Assembly (NCBI GenBank): GCA_963727955.1
Contig: CAVSII010000001.1
Coordinates: 372,001-436,000, forward strand
Source: Bog-756 sp963727955
GTDB taxonomy: Bacteria; Actinomycetota; Acidimicrobiia; Acidimicrobiales; RAAP-2
Direction: 5' to 3'
DNA: 64,000 nt
Shown: positions 32,886 through 41,670 of the stretch, one piece after another
How positions within the stretch are numbered: the stretch's first letter is position 1
How the letters are laid out: each line of letters starts with the position of its first letter
Made by a program: the position numbers and the translations under genes
Notes under the pieces: generated by a model
What the model saw: only the letters and a program-made list of their open reading frames with translations
Told to the model about the DNA's origin: nothing
Databases searched by the model: none

Positions 32886-34541
32886 TCAGGCCGACGAGAC
32901 GGGCGTCCCTGCCACCGCCATGTGCATGGGATGGCCTTCGTCCGAGGCAACCCGCTCGAGGTGGATCTTCCGCCCGTACACCGTGGCCAGGGCCAGGATG
33001 GCCGAGCCCAGAAGCAGCCCGCCGGCGATGTTGAGGGACAGATTGAGTCCGTGGCCGAAGGCACCGTAGGCGGCGGAGACCACCTCGTTGACGATGTGGG
33101 TGATGGCGTGATTCTTGGCCGTGGCCTGTTTGGCCTCGCCCTGATAGGCACCGGTGGTCACCGCCGACACCACCAGCGACTGGTAGGCCTTGGGGATCCC
33201 GATGGCCGTGAGCTTGCGCACCAGGTTGACCGTCAGCTGCCCGTTGATGATCGATCCGAGCACGGCCACGCCTACCACCGCTCCCAGCTCGCGGAACGTG
33301 TTGGTGGCCGACGAGGCCATTCCCGAGTGTTCGGCCGGCACCGAGCCCAGCGACGCCGACGTCACCGGCACCATGGCCATGCCCACCCCCACACCGGCGA
33401 TGAACATGGTCCATCCGATCTGGCCCACGCCGGCGGTCGGGGTGATCCTGGCATTGGTCAGGAGGATCCCTAGGCCGGCCAACAGGCAGCCGGTGGCCAT
33501 CGGGATGCGCGGACCCCACACCGCCACCCACCGGCCGGTGGCCAGCGAGGCCGCCACCATCCCCACGGCCAGAGGGATGAAGTTGAGGGCCAGTCCCAGC
33601 GGCGACTTCTGGCCGACCACCTGCAGGTAGAGGGCCACCATGAAGAAGATGGAGAAGGTGCCGAAGTAGGCGGTGAAGGCGATGATGTTGGCGCCGGTGA
33701 AGGTCGGTATCCGGAAGTAGCGGACGTTGAGGACCGGGTTTTTGGCTCGTAGCTCGGCGGCCACGAAGGCGATGGCCATGACCAGGGACAGCCCGAACAG
33801 GCCGAGGATCCATCCGGTCCGATAGCCGTGGGTCTCTCCCAGGATGATGGCGAAGGTTCCCGAACCGAGGGCCAGGGCGCCCAGCAGGAATCCGGGGAAG
33901 TCGAAGCGGGCCTTGACCGGGTCGGAGCTTTCGGGGAGCACGATGACCGCACTCGAAAAAGCCAGCGTGCCGAAGGCGACGTTGAACCAGAAGATGGCTC
34001 GCCACGACCATCCATAAACCAGTAGGCCGCCGATGAGGGGGCCGAGGGCCAGGCCGAGGCTGGAGACCGCCGCCCAGATGCCCAGCGCCCGGGCCCGGAT
34101 GGCCCTGTCCGGGTACAGGTGTCGGATCATGGACAAGGTGCCCGGCTCGGAGGCGGCCGCCCCCATCCCCATGACCACCCGGCCGGCAATGAGGACGTCG
34201 GTGTCGGGGGCCACGGCGGCGATGACAGATCCGGCGATGAACACGGCCACCCCGGTCAGCATGACCTTCTTGCGGCCGAGCAGGTCACCGATGGTGCCGA
34301 AACTGAGCATGAGGCCGGCGAAGGTCAGCGCGTAGCCGTTGACCACCCACTGCAACTGACTGACCGAGGCGTGCAGATCGCTCTGCACATTGGCCAGGAC
34401 CACCGTGACGATGGTGTTGTCCAGAAAGGTCAGAAAGAGGACGAACAGCAGCGTGGCCAGGGCCAGCGACGTGCGGCCGCCTCCCGGGCCATCCGTGCCG
34501 ACCCCGACCGGAGCTGTCACTGCCTGCGTGGCTTCGGCCAT
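32886..34541 (-). CDS. MFS transporter, DHA2 (14-helix, EmrB/QacA) family
   Basis: This 551-residue drug:proton-type antiporter has DHA2 motif C-like and D1 signals: FLTFLDNTIVTVVLANVQSDLHASVSQLQWVVNGYALTFAG in helix 1-2, motif A GTIGDLLGRKKVML, and LGIWAAVSSLGLALGPLIGGLLV in helix 5. Length and spacing indicate 14 transmembrane helices. The substrate is unknown. No regulator is adjacent. It converges on the NTF2-like gene (13 bp between stops). The 209 bp upstream (34542-34750) separates it from the SurE lipoprotein gene and contains an 11-bp tandem repeat. Confidence 0.93.
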   Translation of the reverse strand: MAEATQAVTAPVGVGTDGPGGGRTSLALATLLFVLFLTFLDNTIVTVVLANVQSDLHASVSQLQWVVNGYALTFAGLMLSFGTIGDLLGRKKVMLTGVAVFIAGSVIAAVAPDTDVLIAGRVVMGMGAAASEPGTLSMIRHLYPDRAIRARALGIWAAVSSLGLALGPLIGGLLVYGWSWRAIFWFNVAFGTLAFSSAVIVLPESSDPVKARFDFPGFLLGALALGSGTFAIILGETHGYRTGWILGLFGLSLVMAIAFVAAELRAKNPVLNVRYFRIPTFTGANIIAFTAYFGTFSIFFMVALYLQVVGQKSPLGLALNFIPLAVGMVAASLATGRWVAVWGPRIPMATGCLLAGLGILLTNARITPTAGVGQIGWTMFIAGVGVGMAMVPVTSASLGSVPAEHSGMASSATNTFRELGAVVGVAVLGSIINGQLTVNLVRKLTAIGIPKAYQSLVVSAVTTGAYQGEAKQATAKNHAITHIVNEVVSAAYGAFGHGLNLSLNIAGGLLLGSAILALATVYGRKIHLERVASDEGHPMHMAVAGTPVSSA

Positions 34542-34665
34542 CGCGCTAGTTCACTACAAGGCCGCGCCGGACAGTCGGATCTTCAGCAGGTGGGTGGGTT
34601 GAAGGGGTCATGGCTCCTCATCAATTGCCCCATTTCCAATTACCCCAATCATCGCCCGATCCCGA

Positions 34666-34698
34666 CCGATCCGCCACCGATCCACCACCGATCCGCCG
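34666..34698 (+). repeat. Three tandem 11-bp repeats upstream of the MFS gene
   Basis: CCGATCCGCCA, CCGATCCACCA and CCGATCCGCCG lie head to tail in the gap between the MFS start and the SurE stop, with further GATCCGCCGGAA copies nearby to about 34733. The array is short and could be a regulator site for the MFS gene, a transcription end, or simple sequence drift. Confidence 0.7.
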
Positions 34699-34750
34699 GA
34701 ATCCATCGGGCGGCTCGATCCGCCGGAACCGCCCCGATCATCGGCGCCGG

Positions 34751-35596
34751 TCAGGAGCCCGAGGGGGGATAGAGCGGCGTGAGGGTGGCGAAACCGATCT
34801 CGAAGGCGCCGAGGTCGTCTGTGTAGGAGGTGGAGGTGGAGGCACAGTCGATGGTGAGGGTCTTGCTGGCGTCGCCGGACGCGGACATCACCGTGGTGAC
34901 CTGACCGCGTACACCGTTGCCGGCGCAGGTGGGGACGTTGAGGTTGGCCTGTAGGGGCTTGGTGCCGTAGGAGTGGGCGATGAGGACGGCCCGGTGGGCG
35001 GTGACCCAGCGCTCGACGAAGGGGACGCCTTGGGCGAAGTCGGGTGTCGATCCGTCGTCGATGCCCTGGCTGGCGGCCAGGGCCGGCACCCCCAGGGTCA
35101 CCGCTTCCCGGGCCGCCCCCACGGTTCCCGACACCCCGGCCAGAGGACCGATGTTCTGGCCGAAGTTGATCCCGGACACCACCAGGTCGGGTCGGAAGGA
35201 CAGACCGTGGTGGGCCACCGCCCAGATCACCGTGTCGGCCGGGTAACCGTGCACGGCGGTGGCCGGATAGCCGCTGGCCGTCTGGGCGGTCGAGGTGACC
35301 AGGGCTCCGGCACTGGCCGGCGTTCTCTTCCCACCGGTTCCGCTCTGATTGGTGAGCGGTGCCACCACCGTGACCTTGGTGTGGGGAAGAGTCCTCAAGC
35401 CCTGTACGACGGCGTTGATCCCTGGGGCTCCCACCCCGTCGTCATTGGTGACCATGATGGTGAGGGTGCTGTCGGCACTCGACGTGGCCGTGGTCGTGGT
35501 TGTCCCCGACGACGATGAGGAACTGCAGGCGGCCAGAGCCAACGGGACCGCCACCAGCAGCAGGGCCATTGTGCGGTTATGCGATGGTGCCGACAT
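34751..35596 (-). CDS. SurE-like 5'/3'-nucleotidase carried as an exported lipoprotein
   Basis: This 281-residue protein has a lipoprotein signal ending in a lipobox (LLLVAVPLALAACSSSSSS), a Ser/Thr linker, and then a SurE domain: MVTNDDGVGAPGINAVVQGLRTL (metal-binding NDDG), VVAPLTNQSGTG, and VVSGINFGQNIGPLAGVSGTVGAAREAVTLGVPALAAS. SurE enzymes are normally cytosolic metal-dependent nucleotidases; here it should be tethered outside, perhaps releasing phosphate from nucleotides. ATG 35596 follows GAGGGAG; the long open frame upstream is a shadow. It is divergent from the S15-type hydrolase, another probable lipoprotein. Confidence 0.9.
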   Translation of the reverse strand: MSAPSHNRTMALLLVAVPLALAACSSSSSSGTTTTTATSSADSTLTIMVTNDDGVGAPGINAVVQGLRTLPHTKVTVVAPLTNQSGTGGKRTPASAGALVTSTAQTASGYPATAVHGYPADTVIWAVAHHGLSFRPDLVVSGINFGQNIGPLAGVSGTVGAAREAVTLGVPALAASQGIDDGSTPDFAQGVPFVERWVTAHRAVLIAHSYGTKPLQANLNVPTCAGNGVRGQVTTVMSASGDASKTLTIDCASTSTSYTDDLGAFEIGFATLTPLYPPSGS

Positions 35597-35673
35597 CTTG
35601 ACTCCCTCTGCCGCAGTCATGGTGGCACAGGCATCGCGGCCGATGGTGCGATCGCCGTCTACGGTGGCCCACC

Positions 35674-35872
35674 GTGGAGGGCACAGGGGGGATCGAGAGG
35701 TACCGGCCCCGGCGGCCAAAATGGTTCCGGTTGTCTCTCCCGAACAGGGTGCCCGCCTCCGGCCGAGCCCCTCGCCGGCCAAGGGGTCGGTCCCGCCCCA
35801 CCCTGCCCCTGGCCGTGGGTGCTCTGGCCTTGGCCCTCGTAGCCGGTTGTTCGCGCCACCACCACGTCGCCG
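35674..35872 (+). other. Out-of-frame lipoprotein signal preceding the S15-type hydrolase
   Basis: In frame 1 from GTG 35674 the sequence encodes a basic region then PTLPLAVGALALALVAGCS, a near-perfect lipoprotein signal with lipobox LVAGC. The hydrolase that follows is in frame 2, which is closed by a stop at 35840-35842. A one-base shift somewhere between 35843 and about 35892 (a GGGG run lies at 35889-35892) would join them into one lipoprotein. Seen directly: both frames and the stop. Inferred: that they once formed one gene. Confidence 0.55.
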
Positions 35873-37462
35873 GTGTCCGTGCCGACCGGTGGGGCGACCA
35901 CCTCGTGGAGGGCGCCGGCCTGCCACCGACCGGTGGCTGCCCCGGTGGCGGCCACCCCCGTCCCGGGTGTGCCGTCGGACTGGATAATCACCTCGTTCGA
36001 CGGGACGAAGATCCGGGCCCACTGGTTCCCGGTGGCCGGAGCCAGCTCCGCCCATCCGGCTCCCACCGTGCTGATGGGCCCGGGCTGGGGCGACTCGGGG
36101 GATACCGATCAGACGGGAACCGGCAATGCCCTGCAGGGCGGTATCGACATCAGCGCCCTCCACCAGGCCGGCTACAACGTTCTGACCTGGGACCCCCGCG
36201 GCTTCGGTGGCTCGACCGGACTGGCCGAGGTGGACAGTCCGGCTTTCGAAGCCAAGGACGTCTCCCGTCTGATCGACTGGGTGGCCACCCTCCCCGGTGT
36301 GGAGCTCGATGCACCCGGTGACCCCCGTATGGGGATGGTGGGCGGTTCCTACGGCGGGGGCATCCAATGGGTCACGGCCGCCCAAGACTGCCGGATCGAC
36401 GCCATCGTGCCCACCATCTCGTGGCACTCGCTCGGCACCAGCCTTCTCAAGACGGGCATCTACAAGGCAGGATGGGGGAACCTTCTGCTGGCCGGGGCGG
36501 CCACCGACCACCTCGACCCGCACATCCGGGCGGGCGCAGCTCAAGGTAACGCCACCGGGACCACCACGGCGTCCAACAAGGCATGGTTCCTGTCCCGCGG
36601 GCCGGGCGACCTGGTCAAGGACATCCACGTTCCCACCCTCATCGTCCAGGGGACGGTGGACACCCTGTTCACCCTGGATGAAGGCATCACCAACTACGAG
36701 CAGGTCAAAAAAGACGGGGTCCCGGTGTCCATGGTGTGGTTCTGCGGTGGCCACGGCGTCTGTCTCACCAACCAGGGCAACCCGCGGGCGGTCCAGGACG
36801 CATCCATCGCCTGGCTCGACCGCTGGGTCAAGCGCGATCCAACCGTGGGCACCGGACCTCCGGTGGACATCATCGATCAGAACGGTGTGCGGTACGCGGC
36901 CAACACCTACCCGGTGCCCACCGTCACCCCGCTCAGTGCCACAGGGTCCGGGACGCTGCCGCTGGTGGCCACCGGGGGCTCCGGTCCGGTGATCCTGGCC
37001 CCCACCAGCCCGGGGAGCGCCAATCCCCTGGCCTCGGTGGTGACCGGCATCCTGCCCGCCCGGGCCGCCAACGCGGTCAACGTCCGGGTCGACGGCACCT
37101 CACGGACCTCGCTGGTGGTCGGCGCCCCCACTGTGTCACTCACCTACCGGGGGACCGTCCTACCCGGTGTCCGTCCTACACGGATCTTCGCCCAATTGGT
37201 CGACGACACCACCGGGCTGGTGGTCGGCAACCAGGTCACCCCGGTGGCCGTCGTGCTCGACGGTCGGGACCACACCACCACCGTCTCGCTCGAGTCGGTG
37301 TGCCAGTCGGTGGCCCCGGGTCAGACCCTGACCCTCCAGCTGGTGGCCACCACCGTGGCCTATGCCACACCCCGGCTGGGTGGATCGGTGGCTTTCAGCA
37401 AGATCTCGGTCCATCTTCCGGTGGTGGCCCCGTCAGCGGTGACCGTCACTTCGAAGTTGTAG
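35873..37462 (+). CDS. X-Pro dipeptidyl-peptidase (S15)/CocE-type alpha/beta hydrolase, probable exported lipoprotein
   Basis: This 529-residue protein has the S15 alpha/beta-hydrolase core: WIITSFDGTKIRAHWFPVAG, NVLTWDPRGFGGSTG, and nucleophile elbow MVGGSYGGGIQWVTA (Ser in GGSYGG). The acid region is LIVQGTVDTLFTLDEG, with His in WFCGGHGVCL. The C-terminal 170 residues form the jelly-roll-like domain usual in S15 proteins (VNVRVDGTSRTSLVVGAPTVSLTYRG...). It probably cleaves peptides or esters outside the cell. GTG 35873 lacks a signal peptide, but an out-of-frame one lies directly upstream, so the true gene likely begins near 35674. Confidence 0.85.
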   Translation: MSVPTGGATTSWRAPACHRPVAAPVAATPVPGVPSDWIITSFDGTKIRAHWFPVAGASSAHPAPTVLMGPGWGDSGDTDQTGTGNALQGGIDISALHQAGYNVLTWDPRGFGGSTGLAEVDSPAFEAKDVSRLIDWVATLPGVELDAPGDPRMGMVGGSYGGGIQWVTAAQDCRIDAIVPTISWHSLGTSLLKTGIYKAGWGNLLLAGAATDHLDPHIRAGAAQGNATGTTTASNKAWFLSRGPGDLVKDIHVPTLIVQGTVDTLFTLDEGITNYEQVKKDGVPVSMVWFCGGHGVCLTNQGNPRAVQDASIAWLDRWVKRDPTVGTGPPVDIIDQNGVRYAANTYPVPTVTPLSATGSGTLPLVATGGSGPVILAPTSPGSANPLASVVTGILPARAANAVNVRVDGTSRTSLVVGAPTVSLTYRGTVLPGVRPTRIFAQLVDDTTGLVVGNQVTPVAVVLDGRDHTTTVSLESVCQSVAPGQTLTLQLVATTVAYATPRLGGSVAFSKISVHLPVVAPSAVTVTSKL

Positions 37463-37483
37463 CCGTCGGGGCTGAGGCAGTCC

Positions 37484-37539
37484 GGGCCTCCGTGCTCGGG
37501 CCTCCGTGCTCGCGCTGTCGTGCTCTGCTGTCGTGCTCG
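37484..37539 (+). repeat. Two short tandem duplications between convergent genes
   Basis: GGGCCTCCGTGCTC is repeated head to tail at 37484-37497 and 37498-37511, and GCTGTCGTGCTC is repeated at about 37514 and 37527. They lie between the stops of the S15-type hydrolase and the DinB-like gene. Slippage repeats like these may mark a transcription end; no T-run hairpin is visible. Confidence 0.7.
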
Positions 37540-37573
37540 GCGCAGGTTGCCCGCTTCACCCCGCCGTTCGTGG

Positions 37574-38080
37574 TCAACGCCGGAGCAGGAGGCCCCGGAC
37601 ATAGGCCGCCTGGCCGACGTGCTGCAGATCGTCGGCCACCACGCTCATCAGCCGCACACTCATGGTGACCGGAGGATCCCAGCGGTCGTCCACCACCCGG
37701 CCCAGTTCGGACGGATCGAGCGAGCCGAGGAAGGCCACCGTTGTGCGGTGGACGTCCTCGAAGTACCCGAGCAGGAGATCGGCGTCCACGGCCACCTCGG
37801 CCACGTCGGCCGGGCCGTGGCCGAAGCCGGTGTCGGCAGGATCGAAGGGCAGTCGGTAACGGTCGGCCCAGCCGGCTTCTGTCCATACCTGTCGGCTGCC
37901 GCGCAGAGGGGCGACATGGTCGTCTTGGATGCGGGTCAGGTGCCAGACCAGCCAGGCGATGGAGTTGGACTCCTCGTCCGGACGGTAGGCCAGCTCGCCG
38001 GGCGAGAGACCGGTGACGGAGGGGTACACCGCATCACGGATCCTCTCGAACGCGTCCACCAGCACGTCGATGCTGGTCAC
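37574..38080 (-). CDS. DinB/mycothiol-transferase-like protein (DUF664 type)
   Basis: This 168-residue four-helix-bundle protein belongs to the DinB superfamily. The three metal-ligand histidines can be read in SIAWLVWHLTRIQDDHVAPL and VVADDLQHVGQAAYVRGLL. In actinobacteria this family includes mycothiol-dependent transferases and isomerases, fitting the mycothiol dehydrogenase found earlier in the window; the substrate is unknown. GTG 38080 is chosen because it follows the aldolase stop by 2 bp and matches the family N-terminus (TSIDVLVDAFERIRDAV). It is co-directional with, and probably cotranscribed with, the class II aldolase. Confidence 0.87.
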   Translation of the reverse strand: MTSIDVLVDAFERIRDAVYPSVTGLSPGELAYRPDEESNSIAWLVWHLTRIQDDHVAPLRGSRQVWTEAGWADRYRLPFDPADTGFGHGPADVAEVAVDADLLLGYFEDVHRTTVAFLGSLDPSELGRVVDDRWDPPVTMSVRLMSVVADDLQHVGQAAYVRGLLLRR

Positions 38081-38082
38081 GC

Positions 38083-38748
38083 TCAGCTTTCGTCGACCTC
38101 GTGCAGTGCGCCGTAGCCCCCGGAGATGGCGGCCATGATGATGGCCTCGAAGTCCTTGTCGGTGAGGATACGGGGCGTGCCCAGGGACGACGCCCGCCAG
38201 TACAGCTCGGCCAACCACTCGAGGAGCTCTAGTCGCTCGACGGCCTCGTCCATGGTCGATCCGTAAGCCACCGACCCGTGGTTCTCCATGAGGGCGGCGT
38301 TGCGGCCCTTGAGGGCGGTGATGACGTTCTGGGCCAGCTCCGGCGAGCCGAAGGTGGCATAGGGGGCCGTCCTCGGGGCGCCGCCCAGGCTCAGGCAGCT
38401 GTAGTGGAGGGCCGGCAGTTCCTCGCAGCAGCAGGCCACCGCGGTCGAGGCCATGGCGTGGGCGTGGGTGACGGCCAGGGCGTTGGTGGCGGCGTAGATT
38501 CCGGTGTGGAGGGGCACCTCGGAGGTGGGGGCGAGCTTCCCGTCCACCACCTTGCCGGTCAGGTCGATGACCGTGATCATGTCGGCCGTCAACTTGCCCA
38601 GGTTCGCCCCGGTGGGGGTGACGGCCACCAAGTCACCGTTACGGGCGGAGATGTTGCCCGCCGTACCGATGACCAGGCCCTCTTCGGCCAGGTGTCGGGC
38701 GGCACTGGCCACTGCCTCTCGTTCATCGGCCAGGAGCAGATCGCTCAT
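38083..38748 (-). CDS. Class II aldolase/adducin family protein
   Basis: This 221-residue zinc enzyme resembles L-fuculose-phosphate aldolase and ribulose-5-phosphate 4-epimerase. It has GLVIGTAGNISARNGDLVAVTPTGANLGKL at the phosphate site, the catalytic Glu region PTSEVPLHTGIYAAT, zinc ligands in VTHAHAMAS and the third His in LMENHGSVAYG. It would cleave or isomerise a phosphorylated sugar. ATG 38748 follows GAGAGGAA. The stop is 2 bp from the DinB-like start. The 163 bp between its start and the trehalose-phosphatase stop hold no evident gene. Confidence 0.9.
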   Translation of the reverse strand: MSDLLLADEREAVASAARHLAEEGLVIGTAGNISARNGDLVAVTPTGANLGKLTADMITVIDLTGKVVDGKLAPTSEVPLHTGIYAATNALAVTHAHAMASTAVACCCEELPALHYSCLSLGGAPRTAPYATFGSPELAQNVITALKGRNAALMENHGSVAYGSTMDEAVERLELLEWLAELYWRASSLGTPRILTDKDFEAIIMAAISGGYGALHEVDES

Positions 38749-38911
38749 TCGTGGTTCCTCTCTCGGACGGCGGGCCCGGCGGTGGGCTCGGAGGTCGGAC
38801 GAACAATAGGTCGCCACTTGCCTCTCCGTACATCCGGCTGTCGACGGCCGCCACCCGTCCCGCCCGTACCCGAGGTCGGGTCGGCGGGGGAGCGACTCGG
38901 AGCGGCGCCGG

Positions 38912-39709
38912 TCAGGGGGCGGGTGGGGCCAGGGCGTCGTCGAGGCGGCCGAGGAGCTGGCGCAGGCCAACCGGACCGGCCACGGTGACATCGGCGCTGG
39001 TGGCGAGGGTGGGGGGCGATTCGGCCGACAGGACGGCGACGGCGAAGGTCCGCACCGTCGGGTCGGCCGCCTCCAGGTCGTGGAGGGCGGTGAAGCCGGC
39101 CAGGTCCCCGGAATCGTCGCCGGCGAACAGGACCCATTCGAGCGACTGGGCCATCCGGCGCACGGCGGTCCCCTTGTCGACGGGGATGGGCATGGACAGC
39201 TCGACGGCCAACCGGCCCGGGTGGGCTCGGAGACCGGTCTGTCGGGCCAGGGCGGCGCTCACCTCCTCGACGCGGGGGCCCAGCTCGGGATGGGCGCGGT
39301 AATGAAAGGTGAGCGACAGCCCCTTGTCCTCGATGTCGGTGCCGTCGGGGAGGAGGTCGTGCGCCAGGCGCAGGGCCTCCCGCACCGCCGCCGTCCAGGG
39401 TTCTGCCTCGTCCACCACGTGGACCCGACCCGCTTCATACCTCTCGATGCCACTGAGCCCGATGAGTACGGGCTGCGGGGTGATGTCGCCGAGCACGCTG
39501 CGCAGAAAGGAGACAGGCCGGCTCGAGATGATGGCCACCGTCGTCATCTTCGAGCTGAGGGAGGCCAGCAACGGGCCCATGCCGGACAGCGGCCGTGCCT
39601 CCGACGGCGTCGGGACGATGGCGGCGATGGTCCCGTCGAAATCGAGGAGCACTCCCCGTCGGGCTGCCAGCACGGCCGAGTCGACCAGGTCAGCGTCGGT
39701 CACGGCCAT
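38912..39709 (-). CDS. otsB: Trehalose-6-phosphate phosphatase
   Basis: This HAD-superfamily enzyme of about 265 residues removes phosphate from trehalose 6-phosphate. Motif I is VLLDFDGTIAAIVPTPSEARP, motif II is TVAIISSRP, and motif III/IV comprises PIPVDKGTAVRRM and LFAGDDSGDLAGF. The cap-domain segment GLSLTFHYRAHPE is also typical. Two starts are possible: ATG 39709 with GAGGAG nine bases upstream, used here, or GTG 39766, which overlaps the NUDIX stop and adds 19 residues. No trehalose-phosphate synthase is in the window. Confidence 0.9.
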   Translation of the reverse strand: MAVTDADLVDSAVLAARRGVLLDFDGTIAAIVPTPSEARPLSGMGPLLASLSSKMTTVAIISSRPVSFLRSVLGDITPQPVLIGLSGIERYEAGRVHVVDEAEPWTAAVREALRLAHDLLPDGTDIEDKGLSLTFHYRAHPELGPRVEEVSAALARQTGLRAHPGRLAVELSMPIPVDKGTAVRRMAQSLEWVLFAGDDSGDLAGFTALHDLEAADPTVRTFAVAVLSAESPPTLATSADVTVAGPVGLRQLLGRLDDALAPPAP

Positions 39710-39758
39710 GGAGTTCCACTCCTCGAGTGTGGGCGGCGGGGCAGGGGGCAAGACAGCG

Positions 39759-40244
39759 CTAGTCACCCGTGCCCGTCACGAGTGCGAGGAGTGCGTCCAG
39801 AACGGGGACCTGGCCCCGCACCAGCTTCTCGCGGGCCGCATCGGTGTCGACCCACTCGGCCCGATCCATCTCCGGCACGTCGATGAGCCGCCCCGATCCG
39901 CGGGGCCATTCCATGGGGAAGGTGTTGCTGCGGCCACCTGTGGGATCAAATTCGGCCGCCGCCGCCGCCCACACGGCCACCCACTTGCCATTGGGTTGGC
40001 GGAACTGACCGAGCTCGCGGTAGTCGGCAGGTGGAGGGGGGGATCCGATCTCCTCTTCGAATTCACGGAGGGCTGCGTCGAAGGGAATCTCGTCCGAGCC
40101 GTACTCGCCCTTGGGAATCGACCATGCCCGTTGGTCCTTGCCCGCCCAGAACGGGCCGCCCATGTGTCCGATCAGTATCTCCAGCGTCGCCCCCCGATGC
40201 CGGTAGAGAAGCAGTCCGGCGCTCCTTCTGGCCACGGAGGTCAC
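39759..40244 (-). CDS. NUDIX hydrolase
   Basis: This 161-residue pyrophosphohydrolase has a complete NUDIX box GEYGSDEIPFDAALREFEEEIG (Gx5Ex7REUxEExGU), preceded by KDQRAWSIPKGEY. The wording AWSIPKGEY with PFDAALREFEEE is that of the diadenosine-polyphosphate/house-cleaning group. It probably hydrolyses a nucleoside diphosphate derivative. The start is GTG 40244. It is co-directional with otsB. The 267 bp upstream (40245-40511) contain overlapping weak frames on both strands, none convincing. Confidence 0.9.
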   Translation of the reverse strand: MTSVARRSAGLLLYRHRGATLEILIGHMGGPFWAGKDQRAWSIPKGEYGSDEIPFDAALREFEEEIGSPPPPADYRELGQFRQPNGKWVAVWAAAAAEFDPTGGRSNTFPMEWPRGSGRLIDVPEMDRAEWVDTDAAREKLVRGQVPVLDALLALVTGTGD

Positions 40245-40511
40245 GGTAGTTGAGCAGCGGGCGCTCAGAGCGGACCAGGGGCACCCATCGTTGGCAGCCC
40301 AGGTGAAAAGCTGGCGGCATGGGGTCGGAGTTGATGCGTGCGGCGGTCTGATTCACATCGTCCTCGGTCCCGAGCAGCCGCTGGGAGATGACCAGACTTC
40401 GGCGAGCGTCATCGGTGGCCACGCCGCCGGCCTTATGTGTCTTCTCCTCTGTACGGGTCGTCTGTACGGATGGTCGGGAACGGCACGGGAGAAGTGAGAG
40501 CAAGGCGGTCG

Positions 40512-41459
40512 TCAACTGACCTCGTAGTAGGAAGCGGCATCCCCCTGCACCGACACACTGGGACGACCGTCGAGACCGACCGGCACATCACCGGCGGTGG
40601 TGACCCGCTGAACTTGTCTGTGTTCAGTCCCGTAGTCGTAGATGGCGTAGTGCTGGGTCGAGCGGTTGTCCCACACGACGACGTCCCCGGCGTGATAATG
40701 CCAGCGGACGGTGTTCTCGGGGCGGGTGATGTACGCCTGCAGCGTGCGCAGAATGTCGACCGATTCGGAAGTCGAATGACCGACCACCTTCTGGGCGAAC
40801 CCACCCAGCAGCAGGGCGTGCTCGCCGGTTTCCGGATGGACCCGGACGACCGGATGCTCCGTTTCGAACACCGTAGACACGAACGTCCGCACATGGTCGA
40901 CTTGTTCGGGTCGCATGCGGCCGGCCGCGGCGGCCACATCCACCCGCCCGTAGTCCTGTCCGTTGGTATGGATGCAGCGCAGCTGTTCAGCCATGGCCCG
41001 GATGCTCGGGCGCAGGTCCTTGTACCCGGCCACCGTGTTGGCCCACAGGGTGTCGCCGCCCACCTCGGGGATGACCACCGCCCGCAGGATCGAAAAGGTG
41101 GGTGGCCGCTCGACGAAGGTCACGTCGGTGTGCCAGTGGTTGGCCGCCGCTCCAGCCCTCGAGTCGAGGTCGAAGAGGGCGGCGTCGGCCCGGTTGGAGG
41201 GCAACGTGGGGTGGGCCCGGGTCACCGATCCGAGGCGGTTGGCGAAGGCGAGCTGCTCATCGGATTCGAGGTGCTGACCCGGAAAGAAGGCAACCCTGTG
41301 TCCGACGATGGCCGCTCTGATCTGACTGACGACCTCGTCGGTCAGATCGGAGGCCAAATCGATCCCCTCGACGACCGCCCCGATGCGGGGGGTGACCGGC
41401 CGAACGGTCAGTGAGGGGCCAGCCGTTCGGGTGGCAACTGCCCCGGGGTTTGCGGTCAT
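40512..41459 (-). CDS. TauD/TfdA family Fe(II)/2-oxoglutarate dioxygenase
   Basis: This 315-residue oxygenase has the facial triad: HxD in NHWHTDVTFVERPP and the distal His in WDNRSTQHYAIYDYG. The 2-oxoglutarate-binding Arg is in HRQVQRVTTAG. The N-terminal TPRIGAVVEGIDLASDLTDEVVSQIRAAI matches taurine dioxygenase. It probably desulfonates an alkyl sulfonate or oxidises a related carboxylate; no sulfonate transporter is adjacent, so the substrate is open. The start is ATG 41459. The 211-bp divergent gap to the MFS gene contains two CCATGG sites and a TTATACC element that could be a -10 region. Confidence 0.92.
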   Translation of the reverse strand: MTANPGAVATRTAGPSLTVRPVTPRIGAVVEGIDLASDLTDEVVSQIRAAIVGHRVAFFPGQHLESDEQLAFANRLGSVTRAHPTLPSNRADAALFDLDSRAGAAANHWHTDVTFVERPPTFSILRAVVIPEVGGDTLWANTVAGYKDLRPSIRAMAEQLRCIHTNGQDYGRVDVAAAAGRMRPEQVDHVRTFVSTVFETEHPVVRVHPETGEHALLLGGFAQKVVGHSTSESVDILRTLQAYITRPENTVRWHYHAGDVVVWDNRSTQHYAIYDYGTEHRQVQRVTTAGDVPVGLDGRPSVSVQGDAASYYEVS

Positions 41460-41670
41460 TGGCGAACTCCTCGTAGATGGGGTGCGACCACAGGACGACC
41501 ATGGTCCAAAACCCGATTATACCCATGGAGTTTAGGGGGAGACAGGGCGAAACCGGCCGGCCACCCGACCCCGCTGGCCCGGACCGCTGTACTGTTCGTC
41601 GTGGACGCTCGGCCCTTGGGCCTGGCCGACACCGGCGGCCCTGCGGGCCGACTGGCTGAGGAGGACGCAG

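Noticed and set aside
34751..36754. 667-residue minus-strand frame containing the SurE protein
   Set aside because: Only the last 281 residues are real; the upstream part is antisense to the S15-type hydrolase.
40245..40511. Weak overlapping frames on both strands between the NUDIX and TauD genes
   Set aside because: No ribosome site, no family resemblance and inconsistent third-position GC; I see no gene here.
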